Positions 55,927-64,000 of a DNA stretch of 64,000 nt are shown one piece after another. Every line of letters starts with the position of its first letter. The stretch's first letter is position 1. The translations under genes and the position numbers were made by a program. Source of the stretch: Antarctobacter albus (GTDB taxonomy: Bacteria > Pseudomonadota > Alphaproteobacteria > Rhodobacterales > Rhodobacteraceae); contig NZ_FMZI01000004.1 of assembly GCF_900101505.1 (NCBI RefSeq), positions 177,670-241,669 of the forward strand. The letters are read 5' to 3'. Below the pieces are notes generated by a model. The model was not told the origin of the DNA. It saw only the letters and a list, made by a program, of their open reading frames with translations, and did not search any database.

Positions 55927-56093
55927 AAAATACCTCACAATCAGCAGGAATCTGCGCCGACTGTCTCGCGAGAGGGGAAAATCGGCAAGAGGGCAACAGG
56001 CGCTTTCTTTTCTTCGGCAAAGAGTTGCCCTATATATTTTAGGCAATGCCTTAGGACTCCCGCAGGCATGGATGGCCTGATAAGACACGCTTC

Positions 56094-59000
56094 ATGATAC
56101 CTAATTTCGCGCTCTCGCTCTCTTTCGAAGGCATCGCCCTACTACGGCGCATGGGCCCCCGATGGGCCCGGATCGACGATGTCGCGCTCGATCACCCGGA
56201 TTTCGCCTCCCGCGTGATCGCCCTGCGCGACCGCGCCGAGAGCCTGGACCCAACCGGCGCCCAGGTGGCGCTGATCATCCCGAACGAACAGATCCGCTAC
56301 CTCGACCAGCCCGACCTGGGCGGGGACGAAACGGCGCGCGACATCGCCATCCGCACCTCGCTGGACGGCGCGACACCCTATGCCGTGTCCGAACTGAAAT
56401 ACGACTATGTCGTGACCGACGGGCGTCTGCAGATCGCCGCCGTCGCGATCGAAACGCTGGACGAGGCGCAGAGCTTTGCCGTCGAACACGGGTTCGATCC
56501 GGTCAGCTTCATGGCGCAGGCCCCCGAGGGGGCGTTCGACTCGGCGGTCTTCTTCGGCAAGGCCAAGGGGTGGAGCAAAGCCGCCTCGCGTCCCGCGCGG
56601 GCCATCAGCATCGTCGAGGCCGACGAGACCGCATTGCAGCCGCTGCCCAAGCCGGAACTGGTTGCCCCCGCCGCGCCGAAACCGCAGGCGGCAAAGCCGG
56701 ACACCCCCAAACCCGAGGCCGCGCAACCCGAAACGCCCAAGCCGACAGCTCGGCCCGCCGCAACGCCGGACGCGCCACGTGCCGCCCCGGCCCCGAAATC
56801 CGCTACGCCGACCGAAACGCCCGCTCCGACCGCGAAACCGGACGAGAGTGCGCAACCGGCGGCGCCCAAGGCGGACGCCCCGGCACCCGAGGCACAGGCC
56901 CCCAAAGCGCCCGCCCCGCAGGCCCCGGCACCAAAGCCGGCCACCGGTGTGTCGGCGCCAAAGGCTCCGGCGCCCAAAGTGACAGAGCCCTCTGTCCCGG
57001 CGGCCCCCAAGGCACCGTCGGCGCCGCCACGACCCGCGACAGCATCCCCTTCTCCGGCTCCGAAGACGCCCACAATCCCGTCCCCGGGTCCCGCTGGCCA
57101 AGGCGCCCCAAAGGCCCCGGCGGTTCCGGCCAGATCCGCCCCGGCGCCGAAAGCCCCTCAGGCACCCGGGCAGCCGACTGCTCAGGCGCCGGCGCCGCGT
57201 CCCGCCGCACAGGTGCAGCAGCCCAAGCCCCCTGCCGTCCCGGCCGAGCCCGACGCAGAGCGGCCCTATACATTTTCGACCATCCGGGCGACGCGTCCCG
57301 GTGCAACGGGGGCATCCGACGATGCCACCGCGCCGCGTCCGCCTGTCACGGGCGAACTGAAAGCGCGGTTTACGCCCGTCGCTCCGTCCGCGGACAGCAA
57401 GACAGAGATGCCGGATCAACCCGCCAAGGCACCCGCGCCCAAGGCGCGCACCGGGTTCTTTTCGGCACCCACGGCCTCTGCCTTGCTGGCGCAAGCCTCT
57501 GCCGCCGCGGACGAGGCCGAGGCAGCGCGACCCGCTGGCGGCACTGCCGCCCCGGCACCCGCGCAGGCCAAGCGCCCGGTCCTGCCGCCCAAGCTGAAAG
57601 GCAAGACCAAGGCTGCGGCGAAACCCGGCGTCAAACCCATCCCGAAAGTGGCCGCCGCCCGCGCCGCAGGGCTTGCCGCCGCGCCCGCCCGCGAGGCCAA
57701 GGAAGACGAATTCCTCGCCACGCCCGCCCCCGCGCGCAAAGCCGTTCCGGCAGCAGGCAAGGGGCAAAAGCCCGGCGGCATGCCGCGTCCGAGCCCCCTG
57801 GCCAAGCTGGCCGCCCTGCGCGGCCCCCAGGGGCAGGACCGCATTGGTGGACCGGCCGTGACCGGGGCGGGCAGCGCAGGTGCCGCCGCGATCCCCGCCG
57901 GAATGGCCTTCAACCAGCCAAGCGAACGCGACCGCATGACGGTTTTCGGCGCGCGCGACCGGGACATGACCGGCGGCAAGCCGCGATACCTGGGCCTGAT
58001 GCTCACCGCGATCCTGCTGCTGTTCCTGGCCGGTGTTGCGGCCTGGGCCACCGTCTTTCTTGACGATGGGCTGGCCCGGCTGTTCCGCTCGGCCGACGAA
58101 CCGGCCAGCGCGATTGCCTCGCTGCCCGATGGCGATACCGATGTGGCTCCGGCCCCGGGCGACGACGGCGTGATCCTCGAATCCGCGACACCTCCGGCCA
58201 GCGCGGCACCCGCGATTTCTGCGCGCCCCGTGGCGCGCCCCGAAGGAGAGGTCCAGATCGCGGCATTCGACCCGCCTACAACCGCGCCCGATCCACTGGT
58301 CGCGCCGCTGGCTGTCCCGACAGATCCGCGCCAGCTGACCCCCGAAGAGGCGGCGGCCAGCTATGCCGCCTCGGGCATCTGGCAGCGCGCGCCCGCCAAG
58401 CCGCACCGCCCGCCCGAGGACGGGGTCGATGACGTCTATGCCGCCTCGATCGACCCGAACATCCAGATTTTCGATGCCGTCGCCCTGCCCCAGTCCAAAG
58501 ACCTGGCCCGAGAGCCCGACTTCCAGGATCCGGGCCTGCCGCCGCCTGCCGGGCTGACCTTCGACTTCGACGAGCGTGATCTTATTCGGGCCACCCCCGA
58601 GGGCGCGCTGACGCCGGACGGGCTGCGCATTTTTACCGGCCGTCCCCCGGTCATCCCGCCGCTGCGCGGCGAAGTGGCCGTGGGTCCGGACCCCGAGCTT
58701 GACGCACCCGGCGCGATCCGCACGCGGCTGAACGCCATGCCGCGCATCCGTCCGCAGACCCGGCCCGACGACCTGATGGAACTGCGCGAACGCAGCCAGC
58801 TGGGCGGCATTTCCCGGTCGGAACTGGCGGCGATTCGCCCCGTGATGCGTCCGCCCACGGCGCAGGAACAGGCCGAGATCGACGCCCCCGAGGCAACGGA
58901 CCAGGCGGTGCGCCGCTCTCTGGTTCCGGTTGGCCGGCCGCGCAACATGGCCGCCATCGTCGACAACGCGGACCGCAGCCTTGTGCCGGCGGAACCGGTG

Positions 59001-59294
59001 CAGACCGCCGCCGCCGTGGCGCCGCGCACCGTCGCCCCGCAGGTGCCCTCCAGCGCCAGCGTCGCCCGAGCCGCCACTTCGACCAATGCGATCAACCTGA
59101 AAAAGATCAACCTGATCGGCGTCTACGGCACTGCGGAAAACCGCCGCGCCCTGGTGCGCCTGGCCAATGGCAAGTACCAGAAGGTCAAGGTTGGGGACCG
59201 GCTGGACGGTGGCCGCGTGACCGCCATCGGCGAAGAGGCCCTGCGCTATACCAAGGGCAGCCGCAACCTGACGCTGACCATGCCGCAGACCTGA
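56094..59294 (+). CDS. Large bitopic protein: GspL/PilM-like N domain, Pro/Ala linker, TM, GspC/PilP-like C domain
   Basis: The 1066-residue protein has a folded N-terminal part (1-165) whose ALIIPNEQIRYLDQPDL, DIAIRTSLDGATPYAVSELKYDY and LQIAAVAIETLDEAQS recall the actin-like GspL/PilM domain. A Pro/Ala/Lys-rich region runs from about 190 to 600 with many PAPKA-type repeats. A single transmembrane helix lies at about 633-656 (GLMLTAILLLFLAGVAAW). An acidic periplasmic stretch follows, and the last 67 residues (NLKKINLIGVYGTAENRRAL, KVKVGDRLDGGRVTAIGEE) resemble GspC/PilP homology regions. I infer cytoplasmic N and periplasmic C ends. No other secretion or pilus gene is nearby. From memory it is conserved in roseobacters under vague names. 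Confidence 0.7.
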   Translation: MIPNFALSLSFEGIALLRRMGPRWARIDDVALDHPDFASRVIALRDRAESLDPTGAQVALIIPNEQIRYLDQPDLGGDETARDIAIRTSLDGATPYAVSELKYDYVVTDGRLQIAAVAIETLDEAQSFAVEHGFDPVSFMAQAPEGAFDSAVFFGKAKGWSKAASRPARAISIVEADETALQPLPKPELVAPAAPKPQAAKPDTPKPEAAQPETPKPTARPAATPDAPRAAPAPKSATPTETPAPTAKPDESAQPAAPKADAPAPEAQAPKAPAPQAPAPKPATGVSAPKAPAPKVTEPSVPAAPKAPSAPPRPATASPSPAPKTPTIPSPGPAGQGAPKAPAVPARSAPAPKAPQAPGQPTAQAPAPRPAAQVQQPKPPAVPAEPDAERPYTFSTIRATRPGATGASDDATAPRPPVTGELKARFTPVAPSADSKTEMPDQPAKAPAPKARTGFFSAPTASALLAQASAAADEAEAARPAGGTAAPAPAQAKRPVLPPKLKGKTKAAAKPGVKPIPKVAAARAAGLAAAPAREAKEDEFLATPAPARKAVPAAGKGQKPGGMPRPSPLAKLAALRGPQGQDRIGGPAVTGAGSAGAAAIPAGMAFNQPSERDRMTVFGARDRDMTGGKPRYLGLMLTAILLLFLAGVAAWATVFLDDGLARLFRSADEPASAIASLPDGDTDVAPAPGDDGVILESATPPASAAPAISARPVARPEGEVQIAAFDPPTTAPDPLVAPLAVPTDPRQLTPEEAAASYAASGIWQRAPAKPHRPPEDGVDDVYAASIDPNIQIFDAVALPQSKDLAREPDFQDPGLPPPAGLTFDFDERDLIRATPEGALTPDGLRIFTGRPPVIPPLRGEVAVGPDPELDAPGAIRTRLNAMPRIRPQTRPDDLMELRERSQLGGISRSELAAIRPVMRPPTAQEQAEIDAPEATDQAVRRSLVPVGRPRNMAAIVDNADRSLVPAEPVQTAAAVAPRTVAPQVPSSASVARAATSTNAINLKKINLIGVYGTAENRRALVRLANGKYQKVKVGDRLDGGRVTAIGEEALRYTKGSRNLTLTMPQT

Positions 59295-59352
59295 AGCGGT
59301 TTGCCCTTTACGGCGGGCCGACCGGCACGCATCATCCCCGTATGACCAACGC

Positions 59353-59373
59353 TGTGCGCAAAACTCACGCACA
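59353..59373. promoter_or_regulatory. Inverted repeat before the Lrp gene
   Basis: TGTGCG and CGCACA form a perfect palindrome with nine bases between them, 14-34 bp before the chosen start of the Lrp-type regulator. Position and symmetry fit autoregulation by an Lrp dimer. It also argues against the upstream ATG at 59342. Confidence 0.5.
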
Positions 59374-59386
59374 AGAAGGGCAAACT

Positions 59387-59863
59387 ATGCGGGAAAGACG
59401 CACCCCTCTGGATGAAACGGACATTGCCCTGCTGGACGCGGTCCAGCGGGACGGCCAGGCCACGGCGCAACAACTGGGAGACCGGCTGCACCTGTCGGCC
59501 AGCCAGGCGGGCCGTCGGCGGCAACGCCTGGAAGAGGCGCAGGTGATCCAGGGCTACAGCGCGCGGCTGAATCCCGAAAAGCTGGGTCTCGACGTGCAGG
59601 CCTTTGTCCAGGTGCAACTTGCGCGCCACGGCGCCGAGGAAGGCACGGGGTTTTCCCGCCTCCTCCGCCTGCGTCCCGAGATCGTCTCGGCCTGGACCAT
59701 GACGGGCGAGGCGGACTACCTGCTCCGGGTCTATTGCCCCGACCTGCCGGCGCTCAACACGCTGATCCACGAGGTGCTGCTGGCGCATCCGGTGGTGGCC
59801 CGGGTGCATTCGCAGATCGTCATGGACCAACCGAAACCCGACGCGCCGCTGCCGATCGGCTGA
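59387..59863 (+). CDS. Lrp/AsnC-family transcriptional regulator
   Basis: The 158-residue protein has an N-terminal winged helix (LDETDIALLDAVQRDGQATAQ, LHLSASQAGRRRQRLEEAQVI) and a C-terminal RAM/Lrp effector domain (LGLDVQAFVQVQL, VSAWTMTGEADYLLRVYCPDLPAL). The ATG at 59387 is preceded by AAGG at eight bases; an ATG at 59342 would place the palindrome inside the gene. It is 21 bp before nagA on the same strand and likely controls that gene or itself. The effector is unknown. Confidence 0.92.
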   Translation: MRERRTPLDETDIALLDAVQRDGQATAQQLGDRLHLSASQAGRRRQRLEEAQVIQGYSARLNPEKLGLDVQAFVQVQLARHGAEEGTGFSRLLRLRPEIVSAWTMTGEADYLLRVYCPDLPALNTLIHEVLLAHPVVARVHSQIVMDQPKPDAPLPIG

Positions 59864-59884
59864 GACCTGCGAGGAGGACCAGGC

Positions 59885-60976
59885 ATGGAGACATTGCGGG
59901 GCAGCGTCCTGACCGAAAGCGGATGGATCGCCGGAGAGCTTGGCTTTGCGCACCGCTTGGACAGGATCGAGGGGCAGCCGACAGAAACGCCAGCCCCCCC
60001 CTTTGTCCTGCCCGGCTTTGTCGACCTGCATGTGCATGGCGGTGGCGGCGCGGACATGATGGCCGGGGTCGAGGCGATCCGCACAGCCGCCCAGCTGCAT
60101 GCCCGGCACGGCACGACCGCGATGCTTGCCACCTCCGTCACCGCGCCCTTTGCCGAGATCGAGAGCTTCCTTGGGGCCGTCGGGTCCGCGATGGCGGCGG
60201 ACTGGCCCGGCGCGGCCCGCGTGCTGGGCGCACATCTTGAAGGCCCTTTCCTCAACCCAGACAAGCTGGGCGCCCAGCCGGATTTCGCCGTGGCGGCGGA
60301 TGTAGACGCCCTGCGCCGCTGGCTGACGCTGGCCCCGGTACGGGTGATGACCCTGGCGCCGGAAATGGACCCGGATGACCAGGTGATCGCCGCCGCGCAG
60401 GCGGCGGGGGTCAGGGTGCAGCTGGGGCACTCTCTCTGCGACTATGCCCGCGCGGCCGCCTGCCTGCAGGCCGGCTGTGGCGTGACACATCTGTTCAACG
60501 CGATGAGCCCGGCGGCACATCGCGGCAACGGGCTGGCAGGTGCGGCGCTGGCCCATGCCGATTATGCCGAGATCATCCCGGACCTGCTGCATGTGGAACC
60601 TGGGGCCATCCTGGCCGCGCGTCGGGCGATCCCGGGGCTTTACGGCGTGACGGATGCCACTGCGGGCGCCGGGATGCCGGACGGGATGTTTCGCCTGGGC
60701 GCGCAGCACGTTCACAAGGCCGAGGGCGCCATGCGGTTGGCGGATGGCACGCTGGCGGGGTCCTCCCTGACGATGGACCAGGCACTGCGCAACCTGGTCG
60801 GCATCGGCTTGCCTCTGGCCGAGGCGGCGGCGCGGCTTGCCACCTTGCCCGCCGACTGGATCGGACGCACCGACATTGGCCGCATTCGCGTTGGCGCCGC
60901 TGCCGACCTGGTGGTTCTGGACGGGGCGCTGGACCTCACGCGTGTCTATATCTGCGGTCAGCCCCTGCCCGTCTGA
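59885..60976 (+). CDS. nagA: N-acetylglucosamine-6-phosphate deacetylase
   Basis: NagA removes the acetyl group from GlcNAc-6-phosphate in amino sugar catabolism and cell-wall recycling. The 363-residue protein is an amidohydrolase: PGFVDLHVHGGGGADMM, GAHLEGPFL with the metal Glu, LGHSLCDY and VTHLFNAMSPAAHRGNG with metal His residues, and GVTDAT with the catalytic Asp. The C-terminal block shows AADLVVLDGAL. A GAGGAGG ribosome site precedes the ATG. It is linked to the Lrp regulator upstream; no nagB or sugar transporter gene is beside it. Confidence 0.92.
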   Translation: METLRGSVLTESGWIAGELGFAHRLDRIEGQPTETPAPPFVLPGFVDLHVHGGGGADMMAGVEAIRTAAQLHARHGTTAMLATSVTAPFAEIESFLGAVGSAMAADWPGAARVLGAHLEGPFLNPDKLGAQPDFAVAADVDALRRWLTLAPVRVMTLAPEMDPDDQVIAAAQAAGVRVQLGHSLCDYARAAACLQAGCGVTHLFNAMSPAAHRGNGLAGAALAHADYAEIIPDLLHVEPGAILAARRAIPGLYGVTDATAGAGMPDGMFRLGAQHVHKAEGAMRLADGTLAGSSLTMDQALRNLVGIGLPLAEAAARLATLPADWIGRTDIGRIRVGAAADLVVLDGALDLTRVYICGQPLPV

Positions 60977-60988
60977 GCGCAACAGGCG

Positions 60989-63382
60989 CTAGAACGGCAC
61001 GTCGTCGGCGGCGTGGATGAACCGCGCCACAACCTTCTTGGTGCCCGCCTTCTCGAATTCGATTTCCAGCTTGTCACCCTCGATCCCAAGGATCGTGCCG
61101 TAACCGAATTTCTGGTGAAAGACACGCTCTCCCAGCGTGTGAGCCGAAACGGCGTCCAGGTCGATCACCTGGCTGCGGCTCTCGCGCGGCTGGCTGATCG
61201 GGCGGTCTCCCTGGCGGGATTGCAGGCGCTTCCAGCCCGGGGAATTGTAGACATTGGCCTCTGCCGCGCGGCTTTCCAGCCCCGAGGACATGCCGCCCAT
61301 GCCGCCCGCGGCACCGTAGCCACCGCCATACAGGCCCGGCGGCGTCAGAACCTCGACGTGCTCTTCGGGCAGTTCGTCGACAAAGCGCGATGGCATCTGT
61401 GACTGCCACTGGCCAAAGACCCGCCGGTTGCCCGCGAAAGAGATGGTACAGACCTCTTCGGCGCGGGTGATGCCGACATAGGCCAGGCGCCGTTCCTCTT
61501 CGAGGCCCTTGACCCCGCTTTCATCCATGCTGCGCTGCGAGGGGAACAGCCCGTCTTCCCAGCCCGGCAGGAAGACCACCGGAAATTCCAGCCCCTTGGC
61601 CGCGTGCAGCGTCATGATCGAAACCTTGGCCCCCTCGGCGTCGGATTCGTTGTCCATGACCAGGCTGACGTGTTCCAGGAAACCTTGCAGGTTCTCGAAG
61701 CTTTCCAGTGCCTTGACCAGTTCCTTGAGGTTCTCCAACCGGCCCGGCGCCTCGGGCGTCTTGTCGTTCTGCCACATGGTCGTGTAGCCGGACTCGTCAA
61801 GGATGATCTCGGCCAGTTCCATGTGGCTGAGATCCTTGTCCCCTGTCATGCGGCCCCAGCGGGCGAAATTGGCGACCAGTTCGCCCAACACCTTCGCTGC
61901 CTTGCCAGTAATCGCACCCTGTTTGATTGCCAAAGCCGCACCGTCCAAAAGACTGACATTGTTGTCACGGGCAAACCTTTGGATTGTTTGGTGTTTCTGG
62001 TCGCCCAGACCGCGCTTCGGAGTATTGAAGATGCGTTCAAAGGCGAGATCATCGGTGGGCGAAACCACCAGCCGGAAATAGGCCATCGCGTCCCTGATCT
62101 CCATCCGCTCGTAAAAGCGGGGGCCGCCGATGACACGATAGGGCAGGCCGATGGTCAGGAAGCGGTCCTCGAAGGCGCGCATCTGGTGGCTGGCGCGGAC
62201 GAGGATGGCCATGTCGTCAAGGCTGTAGGGGCGCATCCCCCGCGTGCCGCCCTGCATGGATTCGATTTCCTCGCCGATCCAGCGGGCCTCTTCCTCGCCG
62301 TCCCAATGGCCGATCAGGCGCACCTTCTCGCCCTGCTGTGCCTCGGTCCAGAGTTCCTTGCCCAGACGGCCCTGGTTGCCCCGGATCACACCGCCGGCCG
62401 CGGCGAGGATATGCGGGGTCGAACGATAGTTCTGCTCCAGCCGCACCACATGCGCGCCCGGAAAATCCTTTTCGAACCGCAGGATGTTGCCCACCTCGGC
62501 ACCACGCCAGCCATAGATCGACTGGTCGTCGTCGCCCACGCAGCAGATGTTCTTGTGCCCGCTCGCCAGCAGGCGCAGCCAGAGATACTGCGCCACGTTG
62601 GTATCCTGGTATTCGTCCACGAGGATGTAACGGAACCAGCGCTGATATTTTTCCAGGATGTCCGGGTGGGTCTGGAAGATGGTGACCACATGCAACAGCA
62701 GGTCACCGAAATCGACGGCGTTCAGTTCCAGCAGGCGGCGCTGGTAGGCGGCATAAAGCTCTGGCCCGCGATGGTTGTAGGCGCCCGCGTCAGAGGCGGG
62801 GATCTTGTCCGGCGTCAGAGCGCGGTTCTTCCAGCCGTCGATGATATTGGCCAGTTGCCGCGCGGGCCAACGCTTGTCGTCGATGCCCTCTGCCTGGACC
62901 AGCTGCTTGAGCAGGCGCAACTGGTCATCGGTGTCGAGGATGGTGAAGTTCGACTTCAGGTGCGGGCCTGCGCCTTCGACCACCGAATCGGCGTCGTCGG
63001 TGATCAGCTCCGCGTGGCGACGCAGCAGCTTCACACAGATCGAGTGGAAGGTGCCCAGCCAGGGCATCCCCTCGACCGTCTGGCCCAGCATCCCCGAGAT
63101 GCGATTCTTCATCTCGCGCGCGGCCTTGTTGGTGAAGGTGACCGAGAGGATTTCGTTCGGGCGGGCGCGCCCGGTGTTCAACAGATGCACAACGCGGGCG
63201 GTCAGCGCCTTGGTCTTGCCAGTGCCGGCGCCGGCCAGCATCAGGACAGGCCCGTCGAGCGTTTCCACCGCCTCGCGCTGCGCGGGGTTCAGCTCGTCCA
63301 GGTAGGGGGCCGGGCGCGCGGCCATTGCGCGCGCCGACAGCGAGGACGCCTCGAATGCGTCGAATTCATCGAAACTGCTCAT
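60989..63382 (-). CDS. uvrD: UvrD/PcrA-type ATP-dependent DNA helicase
   Basis: This superfamily 1A 3'-5' helicase acts in nucleotide excision and mismatch repair. The 797-residue protein shows the Q motif LNPAQREAV, Walker A AGAGTGKTKALT (about 51-62), the VTFTNKAAREMK block, Walker B LVDEYQDTN, motif III DDDQSIYGWRGA, motif IV LEQNYRS, motif V VSIMTLHAAKGLEFPVVF and motif VI LAYVGITRAEEV. The C-terminal 50 residues contain a Tudor-like VFHQKFGYGTILGIEGDKLEIEFEKAG, as in PcrA/UvrD. A short palindrome GACGC-N7-GCGTC sits directly before the ATG. It follows the receiver-like gene on the same strand and is convergent with nagA. Confidence 0.95.
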   Translation of the reverse strand: MSSFDEFDAFEASSLSARAMAARPAPYLDELNPAQREAVETLDGPVLMLAGAGTGKTKALTARVVHLLNTGRARPNEILSVTFTNKAAREMKNRISGMLGQTVEGMPWLGTFHSICVKLLRRHAELITDDADSVVEGAGPHLKSNFTILDTDDQLRLLKQLVQAEGIDDKRWPARQLANIIDGWKNRALTPDKIPASDAGAYNHRGPELYAAYQRRLLELNAVDFGDLLLHVVTIFQTHPDILEKYQRWFRYILVDEYQDTNVAQYLWLRLLASGHKNICCVGDDDQSIYGWRGAEVGNILRFEKDFPGAHVVRLEQNYRSTPHILAAAGGVIRGNQGRLGKELWTEAQQGEKVRLIGHWDGEEEARWIGEEIESMQGGTRGMRPYSLDDMAILVRASHQMRAFEDRFLTIGLPYRVIGGPRFYERMEIRDAMAYFRLVVSPTDDLAFERIFNTPKRGLGDQKHQTIQRFARDNNVSLLDGAALAIKQGAITGKAAKVLGELVANFARWGRMTGDKDLSHMELAEIILDESGYTTMWQNDKTPEAPGRLENLKELVKALESFENLQGFLEHVSLVMDNESDAEGAKVSIMTLHAAKGLEFPVVFLPGWEDGLFPSQRSMDESGVKGLEEERRLAYVGITRAEEVCTISFAGNRRVFGQWQSQMPSRFVDELPEEHVEVLTPPGLYGGGYGAAGGMGGMSSGLESRAAEANVYNSPGWKRLQSRQGDRPISQPRESRSQVIDLDAVSAHTLGERVFHQKFGYGTILGIEGDKLEIEFEKAGTKKVVARFIHAADDVPF

Positions 63383-63483
63383 GACGCCAATCTAGCGTCA
63401 ATGCGCGCGCAGGGAAAGCCGTGTTCGCCTTGTGTTCCTTGCCCCGGCGCGGATTTTCAGGCCCCGCCGGGTTCTGCCTGCGC

Positions 63484-63972
63484 TCAGGCGTGCATGGCCA
63501 CCTCTGTCAGCATGACAGGTTTTCGCCGCGTGGTCGAGAAGACCGGCAGCGGCACCTCTTGGGCCGGCTTTGGCGCGGCATCGGCGCGCACCGGGGTCAT
63601 CTTGCAAGCCGCGCGGCCCGCGAGCGAGGCCTGCGCCATGCGCGCCACCATGCGCGGGGACACGCGCCCGTCCAACACGCAATGCAGCGAGGTCACGGCG
63701 TCGGAATAGAGATCCGTCGCCTCCCCCACGTCACGGGCCAGCATCAAGGTGACAAGCCGCGGATTGCGGCGCTGCGCCAGCGCGGTCAGCGCCGCGATTC
63801 GTTCCGGACCGCAGCCATCGTCCAGCACCAGCACATCGACCACCGCCCGTTTCAGACAGGTTTCAGCCACGGCATGACTGCCGGACCCGGTGACGTGAAT
63901 CCCCGCCTCCAGAAAGGCGATCTGGCTACGTTCAAGCCGGGTGGCATCGTGGTCGACGATCATCGCGTGCAT
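63484..63972 (-). CDS. CheY-like protein with degenerate receiver, no output domain
   Basis: The 162-residue product is one receiver-like domain with an unstructured tail. It begins MHAMIVDHD, where His-Asp replaces the usual acidic pair, and has a candidate phospho-Asp in VDVLVLDDGC. The switch Thr/Ser after strand 4 reads LMLARDVG, and the conserved Lys-Pro of strand 5 is replaced by LDGRVSPRM. It may be a pseudo-receiver that signals without phosphorylation. The ATG at 63972 has GGAAAGGA before it. It is about 100 bp upstream of uvrD on the same strand. The rest of the upstream region is outside the window. Confidence 0.65.
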   Translation of the reverse strand: MHAMIVDHDATRLERSQIAFLEAGIHVTGSGSHAVAETCLKRAVVDVLVLDDGCGPERIAALTALAQRRNPRLVTLMLARDVGEATDLYSDAVTSLHCVLDGRVSPRMVARMAQASLAGRAACKMTPVRADAAPKPAQEVPLPVFSTTRRKPVMLTEVAMHA

Positions 63973-64000
63973 GGGCTGTCCTTTCCGTGTCGATGCCCAC

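Noticed and set aside
56640-57260. Dense short repeats that might suggest a CRISPR or tandem array
   Set aside because: They are irregular codons for a Pro/Ala/Lys linker inside one open frame, without constant spacer length.
56142-59372. A 1076-codon open frame antisense to the large fusion protein gene
   Set aside because: Gly/Arg/Cys-rich translation is the shadow of Pro/Ala codons on the other strand; it has no start context or domain.

Overview
The window is about 64 kb of GC-rich, densely coding chromosome from an alphaproteobacterium. It is most likely a Rhodobacteraceae member of the Roseobacter type. The reasons are family-level recognition from memory: the short proline-tRNA ligase, HdaA, an ScfR-type propionyl-CoA regulator (PccR) between pccB-linked genes, a Roseobacter-like flagellin, a perfect CtrA-type TTAA-N7-TTAA box, and many small conserved Rhodobacteraceae proteins. 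I see no rRNA, tRNA, CRISPR array, insertion sequence or prophage.

Layout. 1-4.7 kb: a partial SPOR/peptidoglycan-binding protein, then glyQ, a small membrane protein and glyS with touching or overlapping ends. 5.4-8.8 kb: a divergent pyruvate-phosphate-dikinase-like enzyme and a SleB-like cell wall hydrolase. 8.9-12.2 kb: a folB fusion, folP and glmM (folate and cell-wall precursors). 12.3-16.4 kb: DUF2937-like protein, serine hydrolase, a secreted protein, proS and a small unknown. 16.5-25.4 kb: AI-2E transporter, hdaA, ppk and ppx (polyphosphate and replication control). Ppk and ppx are separated by about 3.3 kb holding a secreted unknown and a flagellin gene with its own CtrA box and terminator. 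25.4-28.2 kb: secreted protein, nuclease-like protein, DnaJ-like protein and VOC protein. 28.5-42.8 kb: the propionyl-CoA to succinyl-CoA locus (mcmA, pccA, pccB, pccR) with interleaved small secreted and lipoprotein genes, an MFS exporter and matching TTTGC-type operators. 43-48.6 kb: amidase, excalibur lipoprotein, gatA, gatC, ceramidase-like protein and metal-dependent hydrolase. 48.7-55.1 kb: glycosyltransferase-like protein, BNR protein, a DhlA-like haloalkane dehalogenase, a TPP enzyme and metY. 55.2-64 kb: SIMPL protein, a 1066-residue GspL/PilM-to-GspC/PilP-like fusion, an Lrp regulator with nagA, a UvrD helicase and a degenerate receiver protein.

Most of this is core metabolism. The most noteworthy items are the PccR operator set, the secretion-like fusion protein, the DhlA-like dehalogenase with a Glu-to-Gln change, the dikinase homologue with an eroded ATP site, the flagellin islet inside the ppk-ppx pair, and three kinds of non-coding repeat or inverted-repeat element. 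I did not find a clearly new multi-gene system. All family names rest on reading motifs and remembered homologues, not on searches.
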